Source: Pirellulales bacterium (GTDB lineage Bacteria; Planctomycetota; Planctomycetia; Pirellulales; Lacipirellulaceae). Taken from it: a stretch of DNA of 64,000 nucleotides. How positions within the stretch are numbered: the stretch's first letter is position 1; the number at the start of each line of letters is the position of its first letter. Positions 42,522 to 52,523 of the stretch are shown here, piece by piece. Both the position numbers and the translations under genes were made by a program. The notes beneath the pieces are model-generated. The model saw only the letters and a program-made list of their open reading frames with translations, ran no database searches and had not been told where the DNA came from. The stretch is from assembly GCA_028279215.1 (NCBI GenBank), contig JANQOF010000046.1, positions 1-64,000 on the forward strand, in the 5' to 3' direction.

Positions 42522-44426
42522 TCACCGAATTTCGTAGCGACAACCTCGTCTCCGTGTACTCAGTAGAATTAGGGCACCGAAAGCCATCGAAACGTAGCTA
42601 CCGGGCTCGGGAACGACTACGCTGCCGAATGGAGATGCGATTCCCGCAGCATCCAACGCATTGTGCAATAGCTTTGCGTCCCTCAGATTTGTCTGTCCAC
42701 TAAGATCCAGATCGCCCAGCTTCACCTTATCGACATCATCTACGAGCGCCGAAGTGTCTGCCAACCATCCTGCAATAAAGGCGTCGATATCACTAGCATC
42801 CAGAGCACCATCCTGGTTGACATCCCCAGCTACTCCAGTCAGCCCGAGAGTAGCCTCTAGGCGAACTATATTGCCAGTAATCTGACTAAACACGTAGATC
42901 TCGCCATTCGAGTCTTGTCCAAAACGCATCAAAGTTCTAGACCCTGTACCGAGAGCTTCGCTAATTTCGATCGAGGCTCCGATCTCATTCTCGAATTGTA
43001 GTCGTAGCGGCTCTATGGGCGAGCCATCAGTATCGAGCGTGGAAGCATCCGCATAGGCCACAACATTACTTGACAGAAAACCAAACAGATAGTGGCCTTC
43101 TAGCTGTGGTACGAGCGTGCCGTTGTAGACGTATCCGCCCACTGCAGCCGTTGCCCCGTTGTTAGCGTTCTCGATGTGGTCGAGCTGTATCGCCGGGTAG
43201 GCAAAATCATCCCCGTTCCGTGGACCAACGGACTGCATTACCAGTCCGCTATCGGTCAGCACTTGAACCGATGTCGAACTATCGAGGGGCACTTCGAAGA
43301 GGCTTACATCCGCTTGTTGTCCGTTGCCGACAGATCGTTGGTCGAGATAAATATAAGTGCCTTCGTAATCGCCAAACCCGTAGTTGGCCCCCGCCTCGAT
43401 AACGTTGACCTCTTCAAGATTGTTTTGACCGATATCGACGTTGATAATCTTACCATCCGTTGAATCAAACCCGATCGTCTGCGGATGCCTGAAGCCCTTA
43501 GCGTAGATTTCGCCTGGAATATTGGGGTCTTCGTTAACGCCGGCGAAGGGATTGTCGTTGGGAATGCCGAACGAAGTTGCCCCTGACTGCTGAATCGGAT
43601 CTATTCGAATAATGGAACTAAGGGGTGACCTGAAGTCCTGGCCAACTTTGTTCTGATCCACGCCGGGACCTGGTGAGGCGGGGCCGCCACCGTCACCGAT
43701 ACCGGCGTATAGCAAGCCGTAATCCGATTCGCCTTGCTGCGAATGTGGATTGAACCCAATTTGCTGGAGCACATGGTCTCCATACGGAATCTGAATCCGG
43801 TACACATCTCGTCCAGGTCCGGGGGCAACCTCCGAGTTCTCGAAGTCATAATCCCACTCCACAATGACGCCATCTTGTCGGTTGCCGTCGCTTGCAAACG
43901 GTTGTCCCAACGAATTCAGAGTGGGGAGCGGCCTGTTGGCCGTGGCAGTTCCAAATGCCTCTTCATGCGCAGTGTAGAACTTGCCAAATCCTGCTGTGCC
44001 CGGGCTGTTGAAGTCGGGGTGAAACGCGAGGCCACGTAAACCCTGTCCAGAAACTGGACCGTTCTGCTGAAACGCCCCAAATCTCCGCCCAGCATCGTTG
44101 AGATTCAGAATAGAAGTAGCCGTTTGTGTGACTATGTCGAATTGCCGAACGTTACCATCGTTGTCCGAGAAGAACAGTGAATCCGGGAGAGCATCGGTGA
44201 CGGCCATCTGCGTCAAGCCGCCCGACCCGGCATTTCCGAGCACTCGAGCGAACACCGTGAGGTCGCCATCCTGAATGTTGGGCGTGTCGACACGCTGAAC
44301 CCCTAAACCAGGTCCAAGGTCTGGTCCAGGGCCACCGTTCTGAGCTTGAACAGGCAAACTCAAGTCAACGGTCACGAAGATACACGCAGAAAATACCAGG
44401 GTGAAGAATCTAAGTTTACAAGTCAC
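42522..44426 (-). CDS. PQQ-type sugar dehydrogenase with dockerin and PEP-CTERM
   Basis: This 634-residue protein has a GTG start and signal peptide (FFTLVFSACIFVTVDLSLPVQA), then a six-bladed beta-propeller of the glucose/sorbosone dehydrogenase (GSDH) family. Typical elements are GQGLRGLAFHPDF, FGKFYTAHEE, YGLLYAGIGDGGGP, GQDFRSPLSSIIRIDP and EIYAKGFRHPQTIGFD. A dockerin-like pair (GDVNQDGALDASDIDAFIAGW and GDLDLSGQTNLRDAKLL) follows, then the sorting tail VVPEPG with hydrophobic helix and RRRG. It probably oxidises sugars or aldoses outside the cell using PQQ, or acts as a lectin-like propeller. It is the most distal gene of the minus-strand surface cluster. Confidence 0.9.
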   Translation of the reverse strand: MTCKLRFFTLVFSACIFVTVDLSLPVQAQNGGPGPDLGPGLGVQRVDTPNIQDGDLTVFARVLGNAGSGGLTQMAVTDALPDSLFFSDNDGNVRQFDIVTQTATSILNLNDAGRRFGAFQQNGPVSGQGLRGLAFHPDFNSPGTAGFGKFYTAHEEAFGTATANRPLPTLNSLGQPFASDGNRQDGVIVEWDYDFENSEVAPGPGRDVYRIQIPYGDHVLQQIGFNPHSQQGESDYGLLYAGIGDGGGPASPGPGVDQNKVGQDFRSPLSSIIRIDPIQQSGATSFGIPNDNPFAGVNEDPNIPGEIYAKGFRHPQTIGFDSTDGKIINVDIGQNNLEEVNVIEAGANYGFGDYEGTYIYLDQRSVGNGQQADVSLFEVPLDSSTSVQVLTDSGLVMQSVGPRNGDDFAYPAIQLDHIENANNGATAAVGGYVYNGTLVPQLEGHYLFGFLSSNVVAYADASTLDTDGSPIEPLRLQFENEIGASIEISEALGTGSRTLMRFGQDSNGEIYVFSQITGNIVRLEATLGLTGVAGDVNQDGALDASDIDAFIAGWLADTSALVDDVDKVKLGDLDLSGQTNLRDAKLLHNALDAAGIASPFGSVVVPEPGSYVSMAFGALILLSTRRRGCRYEIR

Positions 44427-44633
44427 TTTTTCTCGTCTGTGGGTTCGAACTCAAGGAAAACAAAACGGTCACAGCACCGGAGTCTGACCATACAAGCTAA
44501 CGCTACGGGAACTACAACCATCTAATGAAATCGTCGCATTATCTCATGAAGTTGGTCGATTATTAGACAGCAAGTGCTGATTGGTTAGTCGACCGAATCA
44601 GCACTGTCATCAAGTGTGAGAAGAACTACCGAC

Positions 44634-45215
44634 CTAAAACTCCAACTGCACGCGCGAGGCGTATTCCGAGTCATCCGCGATTTCACATCCCAGGGTACTT
44701 TTGGTACCGTTTGCCCGTTCAATCGTGACTTGGTAGAAACCCACCGCCAGACCTAACGTGGCTGGTTCGCTCTTCAGGAAGACCTCACCTGATTCGGTCG
44801 TCGTGCCCTGATAGATAGGAATAGTGCCCCTCATAAATTCCTCTGGCTCGAAGGTGACAGTGGCCTGCATTAGCGGGCGACCCTGCTTGTAGACCTTCAC
44901 TTGGCCAGGAATGAATGTTGACAACGAGCTGTATTGTTCGAAGCGCCCAGCAATTTCCTCAGCAGTTAAACGTCCGTCTCGATCGCTATCTACCCGAGCC
45001 ATCGCGCTAAGCAGTGCCGGACTCTGTTCTAGTTCTTCTGAATCTAGCGCACCATCACTATTCTTGTCATAGAGTTCCATCGCCTTGCTGGCCATCGATT
45101 GAGGATCCAATTTTGATTTCGACGTATCGATACGGTCGCCACAACCTGCGACTAGTAGCACGCTAAGTACCATGGCCGACACATTCGCAACGAAGGAGTC
45201 TTGCTTCATTCTCAT
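44634..45215 (-). CDS. lipoprotein with EF-hands and transthyretin-like domain
   Basis: This 193-residue protein starts at ATG 45215 (or 45209) and has a lipobox (SVLLVAGC). Two EF-hand-type calcium loops follow (DKNSDGALDSEEL and DSDRDGRLTAEEI), then a C-terminal carboxypeptidase-regulatory/transthyretin-like beta domain (GQVKVYKQGRPLMQATVTFEP ... GLAVGFYQVTI). The open frame extends upstream into the DUF1559 gene, but that part is an out-of-frame overlap. Small transthyretin-like lipoproteins directly after DUF1559 genes are a frequent planctomycete pairing, which suggests a joint role in an envelope structure. Calcium binding is inferred from the loops. Confidence 0.85.
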   Translation of the reverse strand: MRMKQDSFVANVSAMVLSVLLVAGCGDRIDTSKSKLDPQSMASKAMELYDKNSDGALDSEELEQSPALLSAMARVDSDRDGRLTAEEIAGRFEQYSSLSTFIPGQVKVYKQGRPLMQATVTFEPEEFMRGTIPIYQGTTTESGEVFLKSEPATLGLAVGFYQVTIERANGTKSTLGCEIADDSEYASRVQLEF

Positions 45216-45261
45216 CTGAGCAATCTTGCTGGGTTTCCATCTGTCAGTTGATTGTTCGTAC

Positions 45262-46437
45262 CTATAGAACGCCACCACCACCTGGCGGGGGTGGAAGTTG
45301 ACAAGGTTCGCCACCATCGTCGCGCGCCGCATAGCTCGAGAGCACTTGCATGTCAGTGTCATAGGTAAATGATGTAGTTGAACCATCGCAAAGCACGGCT
45401 TGAAACACTGATGCATGCGCACTACCAAAGCGGCGCGAGCATGCACTTGCGCTGTTGGGAGGCATCGCCGAGTCGATCTGCTCCGAATCGAACTCAGGAT
45501 CAAACGGCCGAACCTTGTCGGGCGAGCTAGCACCGGAATCCATGTAATCTCTGACCCACCGAACGTTATCCCAGTCATAGCCGTTGTAGGCAGGATTATT
45601 GTCTGAACAGCTTGGAATTTGGGACTCCGATACATAGAACACTGGACTCACGTACTTCTCCGCCAATAGCAACGTATTGGAAGTGCCATCGGTGATGCGA
45701 CGAAGCTCTACAGGGAATCGCGGCACAACGGCTCCGTTTAGTTGTTTGATTTTCGATCGATCACCGTAATCTCGCCATTCACTACATGCTGGATAGGTAT
45801 CCAGACACTCAAGTTGCGGACCTTCTTCTAGCCCGCCTCGGGGTACAGCTATTCCGACATCCGCAGGAAAATAGCACCCTCCATTCGCCGCATAGTCAGT
45901 TTTGGAGAAAAAATCGCCGGGAGGACGACTCATGTTTCGGATGTCTTCATTTCCGCCGTAAGTGGTAATGGGGCCTCGGCGGCTGGGACAGTAAAACACT
46001 GGAACCGGCGTTGCGTTCAACTGCGCAAGCAGGTCCCTCTTTTCCTGGCTGGCTGCTGGCAAACCCCTCCCAACCGCTGCGGCGGTCTGCTGCTCAATGT
46101 AAGGCAGAATGCCGTATCCCCATCCACCCGGTTGCCGTTCCAGAGGCCCTGCGTCGGGATCGCCTACCCACCTCCAACCCCAACCACCAGAAGGCAAGGC
46201 ACCGAATGCGCTTTCATGGTTCATGAACCCCAGTCCTAGTTGCTTCAGATGATTTAGACACTGGGTACGTCTTGCGGCTTCGCGCGCCGCTTGTACAGCT
46301 GGCAATAGGAGCGCAACTAGTATGCCGATGATTGCGATGACTACGAGCAACTCCACCAACGTGAAGGCTGAACGATGACGGCACACAACCAAACGAGGCT
46401 TGGCTATCGCCCGGATACGTTTTGAACTTGCAACCAC
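45262..46437 (-). CDS. DUF1559 prepilin-like protein
   Basis: This 391-residue protein starts with GTG at 46437, with AAGGAGT about 9 bases upstream. It carries the canonical N-terminus [36 protein letters not shown] and DUF1559 landmarks ([85 protein letters not shown]). The protein ends in a Pro/Gly tail ([11 protein letters not shown]). It precedes the EF-hand lipoprotein gene by about 45 bases. It is the closer of the two DUF1559 copies to the family consensus. Confidence 0.95.
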   Translation of the reverse strand: MVASSKRIRAIAKPRLVVCRHRSAFTLVELLVVIAIIGILVALLLPAVQAAREAARRTQCLNHLKQLGLGFMNHESAFGALPSGGWGWRWVGDPDAGPLERQPGGWGYGILPYIEQQTAAAVGRGLPAASQEKRDLLAQLNATPVPVFYCPSRRGPITTYGGNEDIRNMSRPPGDFFSKTDYAANGGCYFPADVGIAVPRGGLEEGPQLECLDTYPACSEWRDYGDRSKIKQLNGAVVPRFPVELRRITDGTSNTLLLAEKYVSPVFYVSESQIPSCSDNNPAYNGYDWDNVRWVRDYMDSGASSPDKVRPFDPEFDSEQIDSAMPPNSASACSRRFGSAHASVFQAVLCDGSTTSFTYDTDMQVLSSYAARDDGGEPCQLPPPPGGGGVL

Positions 46438-46499
46438 GACTCAATTACTCCTTCTAAAGTGCTGAAGAATTAATCCATTCGAACACAGTTGGAATGAAA

Positions 46500-49187
46500 C
46501 TAGGCAACCGACCGACGACGGATTGTCAGCAGTGCGGCTGCAGCAATGCAAGCCGGAGCCATGCTCATTGGCTCGGGAATCTCTGTCGCAGCACCACCGA
46601 GCAGTGCGAAATTCAAACTGCCTGCACCGGCGGCACCCAGGGCCCTGTTGAGGATGAACGCATCGGTTAGGTTCACAACTCCATCTAGGTTGAAGTCACC
46701 CAAGTCACGTGAGTTCAAGTCGCCGCCTACAAATTCGGAACCCGCTATTGGATTATACGAAGTCAGCCAGTTGGGGAGGAAAGCACTCACATCGTCGTCG
46801 TTGACGATACCGTCGTCAGTGAGGTCGCCTTGAGTCATTCCCGCTAGGGCGTCAGCAATAAACTCATTGTCGGTGGCCAAATCGAATGTGCCGTAGTTCA
46901 TCGCTGTATCGGAACTCGTGCCCAGCACGAACATTTCTAGATCATCGAGCACGCCAGTGTAGAAATCGGCCATGCCCGGCATGTCGCCGCTGTTGGCACC
47001 TAGAATCAGTGGTGTATTGTCGGCCACCCCGTAATCACCGCCCGCAACCGCAACCACCTCGCCGTTCACGTACATCCGGGCTCCCCCTGCCCCACCAAAA
47101 GGCCTGACGACCATTACATGAGACCAGCTGTCGAACTGCACGCTTTGGCTCGATTCCACCTCCCCACCAGCATACTGCAGTACCCAGTTATTTGTTGCGC
47201 TGATTCTAACGCCATGTTGGAGCGTATCAGCAACTAAAGATTGTACGGTGCCACTTCCACCACTTCCGGGACGAGCCCACAGTTGGAAGCCGCGATTTGC
47301 GATACCGCTGTAATCGATTGGACCCGGCGGGTCACCGCCGTTGGCAGACGACGAAACGGACGTTTCTGGAAACCCCAACCGTAGTCCACTGAGATACTGG
47401 CTCGAAGATGCATCAAATTGTACACCTGTATCTCCGGGACTTGTTCCAGGCCGTGCAAAGATCCCGGAATTAACGTTGACATATTGGGGGTTGCCGAACT
47501 GTTCCAACGCGACATAGGTGCCGCTTGTGGCGGGTTCTCCAGCACTATCAAGTGCATCAATTCCGGCCGGTACCGACCCGCCGGTCGCTGATACGTTGGC
47601 CCCCACAACGGCACCCGCGGAGCCATTCTCGCTCACGTCGCCAATTCCGGTGCCAAGTGACGCTCCTTCTCCGAGTAGGTACTCGCGGTCGAGAGTAAAC
47701 GCCGCCTGGGCGGTGCTGCCCATTACCGCCCAAGCGACGCAACAGATCGCAGCACTCTTCAAGCAGCTGCGAGATGCTTCCGAGGTTTGACGCAAATATT
47801 GGGCACCAACAATCCCACGTCTTCCACTTCGCACCAAGGTTAGCGAACCCAAACAGGCGCAAAACAGCAGGATAACTGACGTTGGCTCAGGTACTGTTTG
47901 AGCACCGACTAGAGCGCCAGACGTCGCAGTCTGGCCAAAGTTCAGCTTCCACAGATCGTAGTGGGCAGTGGAGATTGGAGTGCCAAGGTCGTTATCGTTA
48001 GGCAGCGCCGAGTCGCCGCCAAGATTGTCGCGCCACACCGTGTAATCGGCCAGGTTCACGACATCGTCGCCATTGAAGTCGCCGGCTACACCCGTGGGGG
48101 ATGTGCCCTCGTAGGCGACAAGTCCCGAAAAGATCGAGCCGGTCATCGCATCACGGTAGGTAAACAGCAAGTCTCGATCAACTGACGTCTCGTCGAAACC
48201 CGCCCCCAGGCTGATTGACTGATCGACGGCGATGCTCGACTCATTGCCTTCGTCGTCGAGATACCATTCTACCAACTCGCCGTCGTTAACACTCGGTCCC
48301 GATTCCCAGCCGTTGCCACTCCCCGTTCCCTGAGGAAAGCCAGCAAGCGGGACACTGCGGTCAGCGAAGCTCTCCCAGCCAGTGAAGTCGAGAGAATCGG
48401 ATGCGCTGGCAATTTGATAAGAGTCGATCATCACCGGGTTGGCCGTGCCGTTGCTGATCGTCAAGTCTCCGTTTTCTGTATTGGCGGTCAGCGTGAGCAC
48501 CAAGTCGGGCGGGATAATGTCGGTCTGCCGGACTTGATACGCGGCCATTTCAAAGCCAGTTGCCCCGTTACTCAGTTGCGTGAAGAATGTTTGGCTATCA
48601 GCATCGGCCGTGAACGAACCCGTGAACAACACTCCTCCGGAGACCGATACCGGTGTCGTTTGCGTGCCATTTGCTGCCAGCGTGCCAGCAGCCACTTCTC
48701 TACCGCTGCAGCAGCCACGGTCGTCGCCGAAAAGCACTTGCACCAAATAGTCCTCGCCAATGCTGAGGCCCGAAACCGCAATCTCGCCAACCGCGGCATC
48801 GGCGGTATAGCCAAAGCTCTGATAAAGCGTGTCGAGGTCCACATCTCCAGTTGCTACTAAGGAGTCGATCCCGGCATAGCCGTTGCCAAACAAGTTGGCA
48901 TTGGTGAAATCGATTCCACTCACGGTGGTCACACCAGTAGCCAAGCTGTCGTCTGAGACGAGGTTCACTGCTTCGATCAGCATTCCGTCTGTCGAAAGGC
49001 TGGCCGATAGAGGCATCTCGTCAGGAATTTGCCAGGAGATGTCCGCCGCATCCACGTCGCATGCCAGTAGTGCGGAAGCTGCGGCGGCAGCCGCGGCAAG
49101 CCGTTTGACTTGTGTCATCCGTTGCTTGACGAACCGAGCTAAACCCACTCGTTCGAGCAAACGTCCGATATTGAGGGAGATTTTCAT
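46500..49187 (-). CDS. fused double PEP-CTERM surface protein
   Basis: This 895-residue frame contains two complete PEP-CTERM precursors end to end. Unit 1 has a long Arg-rich signal region (1-48), the CC-motif domain shared with 49271-50713 and 52524-53258 (about 49-235, DDRGCCSGR), a second beta domain, a dockerin-like pair (GDFNGDDVVNLADYTVW) and the sorting tail VPEP at 432-435, hydrophobic helix and RSGRRG. With no stop codon it continues into a second signal-peptide-like helix (478-496, AAICCVAWAVMGSTAQA), a LamG-like domain (about 500-760), another dockerin-like pair and a terminal PEP tail (871-895). A TTG at residue 465 could start unit 2 separately. A lost stop codon fusing two genes, or a true polyprotein, are both possible. 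Confidence 0.88.
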   Translation of the reverse strand: MKISLNIGRLLERVGLARFVKQRMTQVKRLAAAAAAASALLACDVDAADISWQIPDEMPLSASLSTDGMLIEAVNLVSDDSLATGVTTVSGIDFTNANLFGNGYAGIDSLVATGDVDLDTLYQSFGYTADAAVGEIAVSGLSIGEDYLVQVLFGDDRGCCSGREVAAGTLAANGTQTTPVSVSGGVLFTGSFTADADSQTFFTQLSNGATGFEMAAYQVRQTDIIPPDLVLTLTANTENGDLTISNGTANPVMIDSYQIASASDSLDFTGWESFADRSVPLAGFPQGTGSGNGWESGPSVNDGELVEWYLDDEGNESSIAVDQSISLGAGFDETSVDRDLLFTYRDAMTGSIFSGLVAYEGTSPTGVAGDFNGDDVVNLADYTVWRDNLGGDSALPNDNDLGTPISTAHYDLWKLNFGQTATSGALVGAQTVPEPTSVILLFCACLGSLTLVRSGRRGIVGAQYLRQTSEASRSCLKSAAICCVAWAVMGSTAQAAFTLDREYLLGEGASLGTGIGDVSENGSAGAVVGANVSATGGSVPAGIDALDSAGEPATSGTYVALEQFGNPQYVNVNSGIFARPGTSPGDTGVQFDASSSQYLSGLRLGFPETSVSSSANGGDPPGPIDYSGIANRGFQLWARPGSGGSGTVQSLVADTLQHGVRISATNNWVLQYAGGEVESSQSVQFDSWSHVMVVRPFGGAGGARMYVNGEVVAVAGGDYGVADNTPLILGANSGDMPGMADFYTGVLDDLEMFVLGTSSDTAMNYGTFDLATDNEFIADALAGMTQGDLTDDGIVNDDDVSAFLPNWLTSYNPIAGSEFVGGDLNSRDLGDFNLDGVVNLTDAFILNRALGAAGAGSLNFALLGGAATEIPEPMSMAPACIAAAALLTIRRRSVA

Positions 49188-49270
49188 TGCTGTATTGCTC
49201 CGATTGCGTTGGCTTCAAGTTTTTATGAAATGTAAGAAATCACCTTCGGAATTTGGAGTTAGCCACAAAG

Positions 49271-50713
49271 TTAGCCATCCGTCGATCTCGCGTTACGTTG
49301 CCACGAAAACACGGTAATCAGCAACACGCTACCGAACGCAATCGCAACAGAGGAGGGTTCGGGAACGGTTGACACGAGCGCCGCGAAGGCACCTGCCCCG
49401 TTGTCGTTGTCAAACGCCGTCGCAAAAAGATCGAAGTCAAACAGGTCGTGGTCTCCGTCAGCGTCTAGATCCCCAAGTTGGTAGCCTTCGACTGCTGTCA
49501 GTCCGGTGAAATCAGACCCTTGACCGGCTTTGAAGAGATTCCAGTCAGCCACGTTGACTTGGCCATTTCCGTCGATGTCTCCGAGAACAGCAGCAGCGTT
49601 GAGGTAAGCTACACCGATGGTCTCAATAGCCCCCTCTTCCGATCCGTCGTCAATAAGAATCTGGGCAACGACATCCTCAAAGGGTGAAACTTCCCATACG
49701 TTTCCGAGGGAAAAACTAGCCCCGGGTGTGAGGACTCCACCGTCGTTCGGGTTGGCTTGAAACTCCAATTGTGCTTCGCTGAGATCGGTGGTCACACCGG
49801 CTTGAGTTAGCTCGACCCAGTTGTCGTCGCTATCAAATGTGCCGCCATCGGGGCCTGGTGCATCAGCGTCGTACGTGTCGGCAATCGACGTCCAGCCACT
49901 TTGATCAAACGATCCAGCTACAGATGTGAATGAGTAACCAATGATCCGGCCGGACGATGAATTGCCAGTGTTCTGCAATATGATCTCACCTGTGCTACGA
50001 TCTACCGTGATTCCGACGGAAGCCGCGCTTAGAGGATCGTCGATAGCTCGCAATTGGTAACCGGAGAACTCTGTTCCGGTACCGCCGCTACCAAGTGTCG
50101 CCACAAAATTCTGAGTGGCGGCGTCGGCGGTGAATCCACCCAGGATAGAAGTAGCTTGAATCGAGACGCCATTATCCGAATACTGATAAGTGACGTCATT
50201 CGACGTATCGGCGTCGCCATCACCCACCGTGATGGTACGTCCGGAACAACACGCTCGGGTATCGCCGATAAAAATCTGCAGCGCGTAGTTCTGCCCCGGA
50301 GTGAGTCCGGTGAGTTCAACTAGCGGCGGCCCCGCAAAGGTGACCGAACCGACAAGATCGTCAATGCCAGGATCACCGGTACTAACAATGCCAACAGCCC
50401 CGGCATAAACACCCTCGAATAGGTGCGTGTCGATGAATTCAACGCCGTTGACAGTTACCGAGCCATCCGCCAACTCCGGAGCCGGCACACCATTGATCGC
50501 CTCTACCAGCGTGCCATCAGTAAACACATCGGCGGGCACCGTAACAAGATCGGGGCTTAGCCAGTTAATCGGCGCAGCGTCTGCGTTGCCTGCCAGCAAG
50601 GAGCCAGCCACTGTAGCGGCCGCCCCTATGCGACGGAGGCGAGAAGCCCGTTTCTTGCTAGACTTTGATTGCAACGAAGTGAACATGCGGCTAAATCGGG
50701 GGGGCATTTTCAT
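49271..50713 (-). CDS. PEP-CTERM protein with CC-motif domain and dockerin-like repeat
   Basis: The ATG at 50713 (MKMPPRF) is chosen because its upstream bases (TTGGAGC, about 12 before ATG) match those before the paralogue at 49187; the frame is open upstream without signal features. The 480-residue protein has an Arg/Lys-rich start, a signal helix (AAATVAGSLLAGNADA), the CC-motif domain (INW... to YQLR; central GDTRACCSGR), a second beta domain, a dockerin-like region (GDIDGNGQVNVADWNLF and GDLDADGDHDLFDFDLF) and the sorting tail VPEPSSVAIAFGSVLLITVFSWQRNAR. It is the middle copy of the three paralogues. Confidence 0.88.
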   Translation of the reverse strand: MKMPPRFSRMFTSLQSKSSKKRASRLRRIGAAATVAGSLLAGNADAAPINWLSPDLVTVPADVFTDGTLVEAINGVPAPELADGSVTVNGVEFIDTHLFEGVYAGAVGIVSTGDPGIDDLVGSVTFAGPPLVELTGLTPGQNYALQIFIGDTRACCSGRTITVGDGDADTSNDVTYQYSDNGVSIQATSILGGFTADAATQNFVATLGSGGTGTEFSGYQLRAIDDPLSAASVGITVDRSTGEIILQNTGNSSSGRIIGYSFTSVAGSFDQSGWTSIADTYDADAPGPDGGTFDSDDNWVELTQAGVTTDLSEAQLEFQANPNDGGVLTPGASFSLGNVWEVSPFEDVVAQILIDDGSEEGAIETIGVAYLNAAAVLGDIDGNGQVNVADWNLFKAGQGSDFTGLTAVEGYQLGDLDADGDHDLFDFDLFATAFDNDNGAGAFAALVSTVPEPSSVAIAFGSVLLITVFSWQRNARSTDG

Positions 50714-50846
50714 TGGTGTTAGGCTCCAATCGCGGAACAGAGAGTGTTGAAAATATATTTGTAAGGAGGCGGTGAAACAGCAGGCTGACAAAATTAGCCT
50801 GTGCAGTCAATTCAAAAAGCGAAAACTTAGTGCTGTGCAGTTCTAC

Positions 50847-52421
50847 TCAAACATAACCAAAGGCCTTGACGAATGGCTCTAATCTATCCTTAAAGGGCTC
50901 TAGCTGATTCGCATAGTTTCTCCATCGGCCAATCGACGAGTTGTAAACTGGCTTAGATACGTCGCCATAGGTTGGCGAAAACACCGCCTTGGTTTCTACG
51001 TGCCGATGAGTGTGGCGAAGATCGTCTCGCCATTCAATTCCGAGGAAATCGAATACACGCCGCCCTGCTACTGAAAGGTCGTCTACGCAATCTTCGTAAC
51101 GCACCTCGATGGACTCAAAGCCTCCCCAATCCCGCAGTCTCAGCCAGTTGTCCATCGCCAGTACGTACATCTCGACGGTGCTTTCCAGCGTGAGCCAGTT
51201 GGCACTCCAGTTCGTCAGTTCAACGCGCTGCATGTACGCACTGATACAAACGTCGCGCGGATCGCGGAGAGCGACGATGAGCTTGGCGTCTGGGAAAACC
51301 CTCAACACCGGCAGTAATTGCAAGGTTAGAGCCGGGTTCTTGTCGAGCCAGATTCGCTCATGCCCCGAGACTCCTATCTCGAACTGCAGATGCCTGAAGT
51401 AGTCGTCTCGCATGGAGTGCGTGGTGTCGACGGGTAAATCCACCAGGAGTCGATAGAGCTGGTTGTCGTATTCTCTACCCGCTTCCATGGACAATGGAAA
51501 CCACACAGTGTCGTGAAAGCAACCAGTTTCATCCGCGTCACCTACTTCATCATGCGCTGCCAGAACCTGTTCAAGCAGCGTGGTGCCACTCCGTGGATGG
51601 CCGAGCAAGAAGGAAACACGATGTTGTCGTTCCGGAAGTTGGCTCGCAGACTTAAGCCAAGCGTGCACATCGTCTGCACTGGCATCCCCAAGGGCCCTAA
51701 CAGCCATGTCGCGTGCAGCCCGGAAGCCTCGCAGAGCAATCGCCGTTTCCTGCGACTGAGACTGCGACCTCTTGACTCGATGGAGCACCTCCATCGCTTC
51801 GTTCCATCCACCCTGTTTGTCAAGACAACTAGCCAGCAGGTACGAGGCGTTGTGGACAGTTTTCTTGTCTTTGCAGTTGACGAGCGATCGAAGCAGCCGT
51901 TCGGCTTTCTCATACTCTGCTAGACGGCTGAAGAGCTGCGCTTGCATCAGCCGCACCGCAGGCTGACGCTGAGCAGAGAAGGCGATCTCGCTCATCACCG
52001 CCTGCGACTTGTCGAGTTGATTGAGCCGCTCGTAAATGCTTGCCAATCCAACCTGAGCTGCGACGCGGCAGCGACGTTGCTTTAGCAACCGCTCGTAGGT
52101 GGCCCGCGCTTCATCGAGATCTCGCATCTGCTCACAAGCCTTCGCGTAGGCAAGGCTAACCACTGGATCGCGCTTGGCGAGTCGCTTGGCACGATCCAAG
52201 GCCGACCTCATGCGATCGACTTGTTGGATGCGACGAGAGCACTTCGCTAACTCGAGCAAGATGAAAGGATCTTGTGGGTCGCGGGACGACGCTTCGCTAA
52301 ACAACTCGACAGCCAACCGGGGTTGGTTGGTGTTGGCTGCAACAAACGCCTGCGTCAAGAGTTCAGAACTCGACAACGGGCGAGACTGATCAGCAACCGA
52401 TTTGTGACCTCGACGCTTCAT
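50847..52421 (-). CDS. TPR-sulfotransferase fusion
   Basis: This 524-residue protein (ATG 52421, MKRRGHK) joins an N-terminal TPR solenoid (about residues 20-245) to a sulfotransferase domain (about 265-524). The PAPS-binding elements are GHPRSGTTLLEQVL and, further on, LRDPRDVCISAYMQR. It is similar in layout to tetratricopeptide sulfotransferases, some of which act on peptidyl tyrosine or glycans. PAPS use places it in the cytoplasm; the TPR part would select a protein partner. It lies between two genes for paralogous exported PEP-CTERM proteins, which makes those proteins or their glycans possible substrates. That link is inference from position only. Confidence 0.9.
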   Translation of the reverse strand: MKRRGHKSVADQSRPLSSSELLTQAFVAANTNQPRLAVELFSEASSRDPQDPFILLELAKCSRRIQQVDRMRSALDRAKRLAKRDPVVSLAYAKACEQMRDLDEARATYERLLKQRRCRVAAQVGLASIYERLNQLDKSQAVMSEIAFSAQRQPAVRLMQAQLFSRLAEYEKAERLLRSLVNCKDKKTVHNASYLLASCLDKQGGWNEAMEVLHRVKRSQSQSQETAIALRGFRAARDMAVRALGDASADDVHAWLKSASQLPERQHRVSFLLGHPRSGTTLLEQVLAAHDEVGDADETGCFHDTVWFPLSMEAGREYDNQLYRLLVDLPVDTTHSMRDDYFRHLQFEIGVSGHERIWLDKNPALTLQLLPVLRVFPDAKLIVALRDPRDVCISAYMQRVELTNWSANWLTLESTVEMYVLAMDNWLRLRDWGGFESIEVRYEDCVDDLSVAGRRVFDFLGIEWRDDLRHTHRHVETKAVFSPTYGDVSKPVYNSSIGRWRNYANQLEPFKDRLEPFVKAFGYV

Positions 52422-52473
52422 TGGGCTAGCAAAGTTCAACCAACAAGAAACGGGGGAGTTCGATAATGTAAGA

Positions 52474-52514
52474 CTCCGGCTTTGTCGGGTGAACTCCACC
52501 CAACAAAGCCGGAG
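52474..52514 (-). terminator. strong hairpin after the third CC-motif PEP-CTERM gene
   Basis: Bases 52474-52485 (CTCCGGCTTTGT) pair perfectly with 52503-52514, giving a 12-pair stem with additional GGGT/ACCC pairs in the loop. It begins just after the stop at 52524 on the minus strand and is followed there by TCTTACATT. It would end or attenuate the transcript before the sulfotransferase gene. Confidence 0.65.
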
Positions 52515-52523
52515 CAATTGCGA

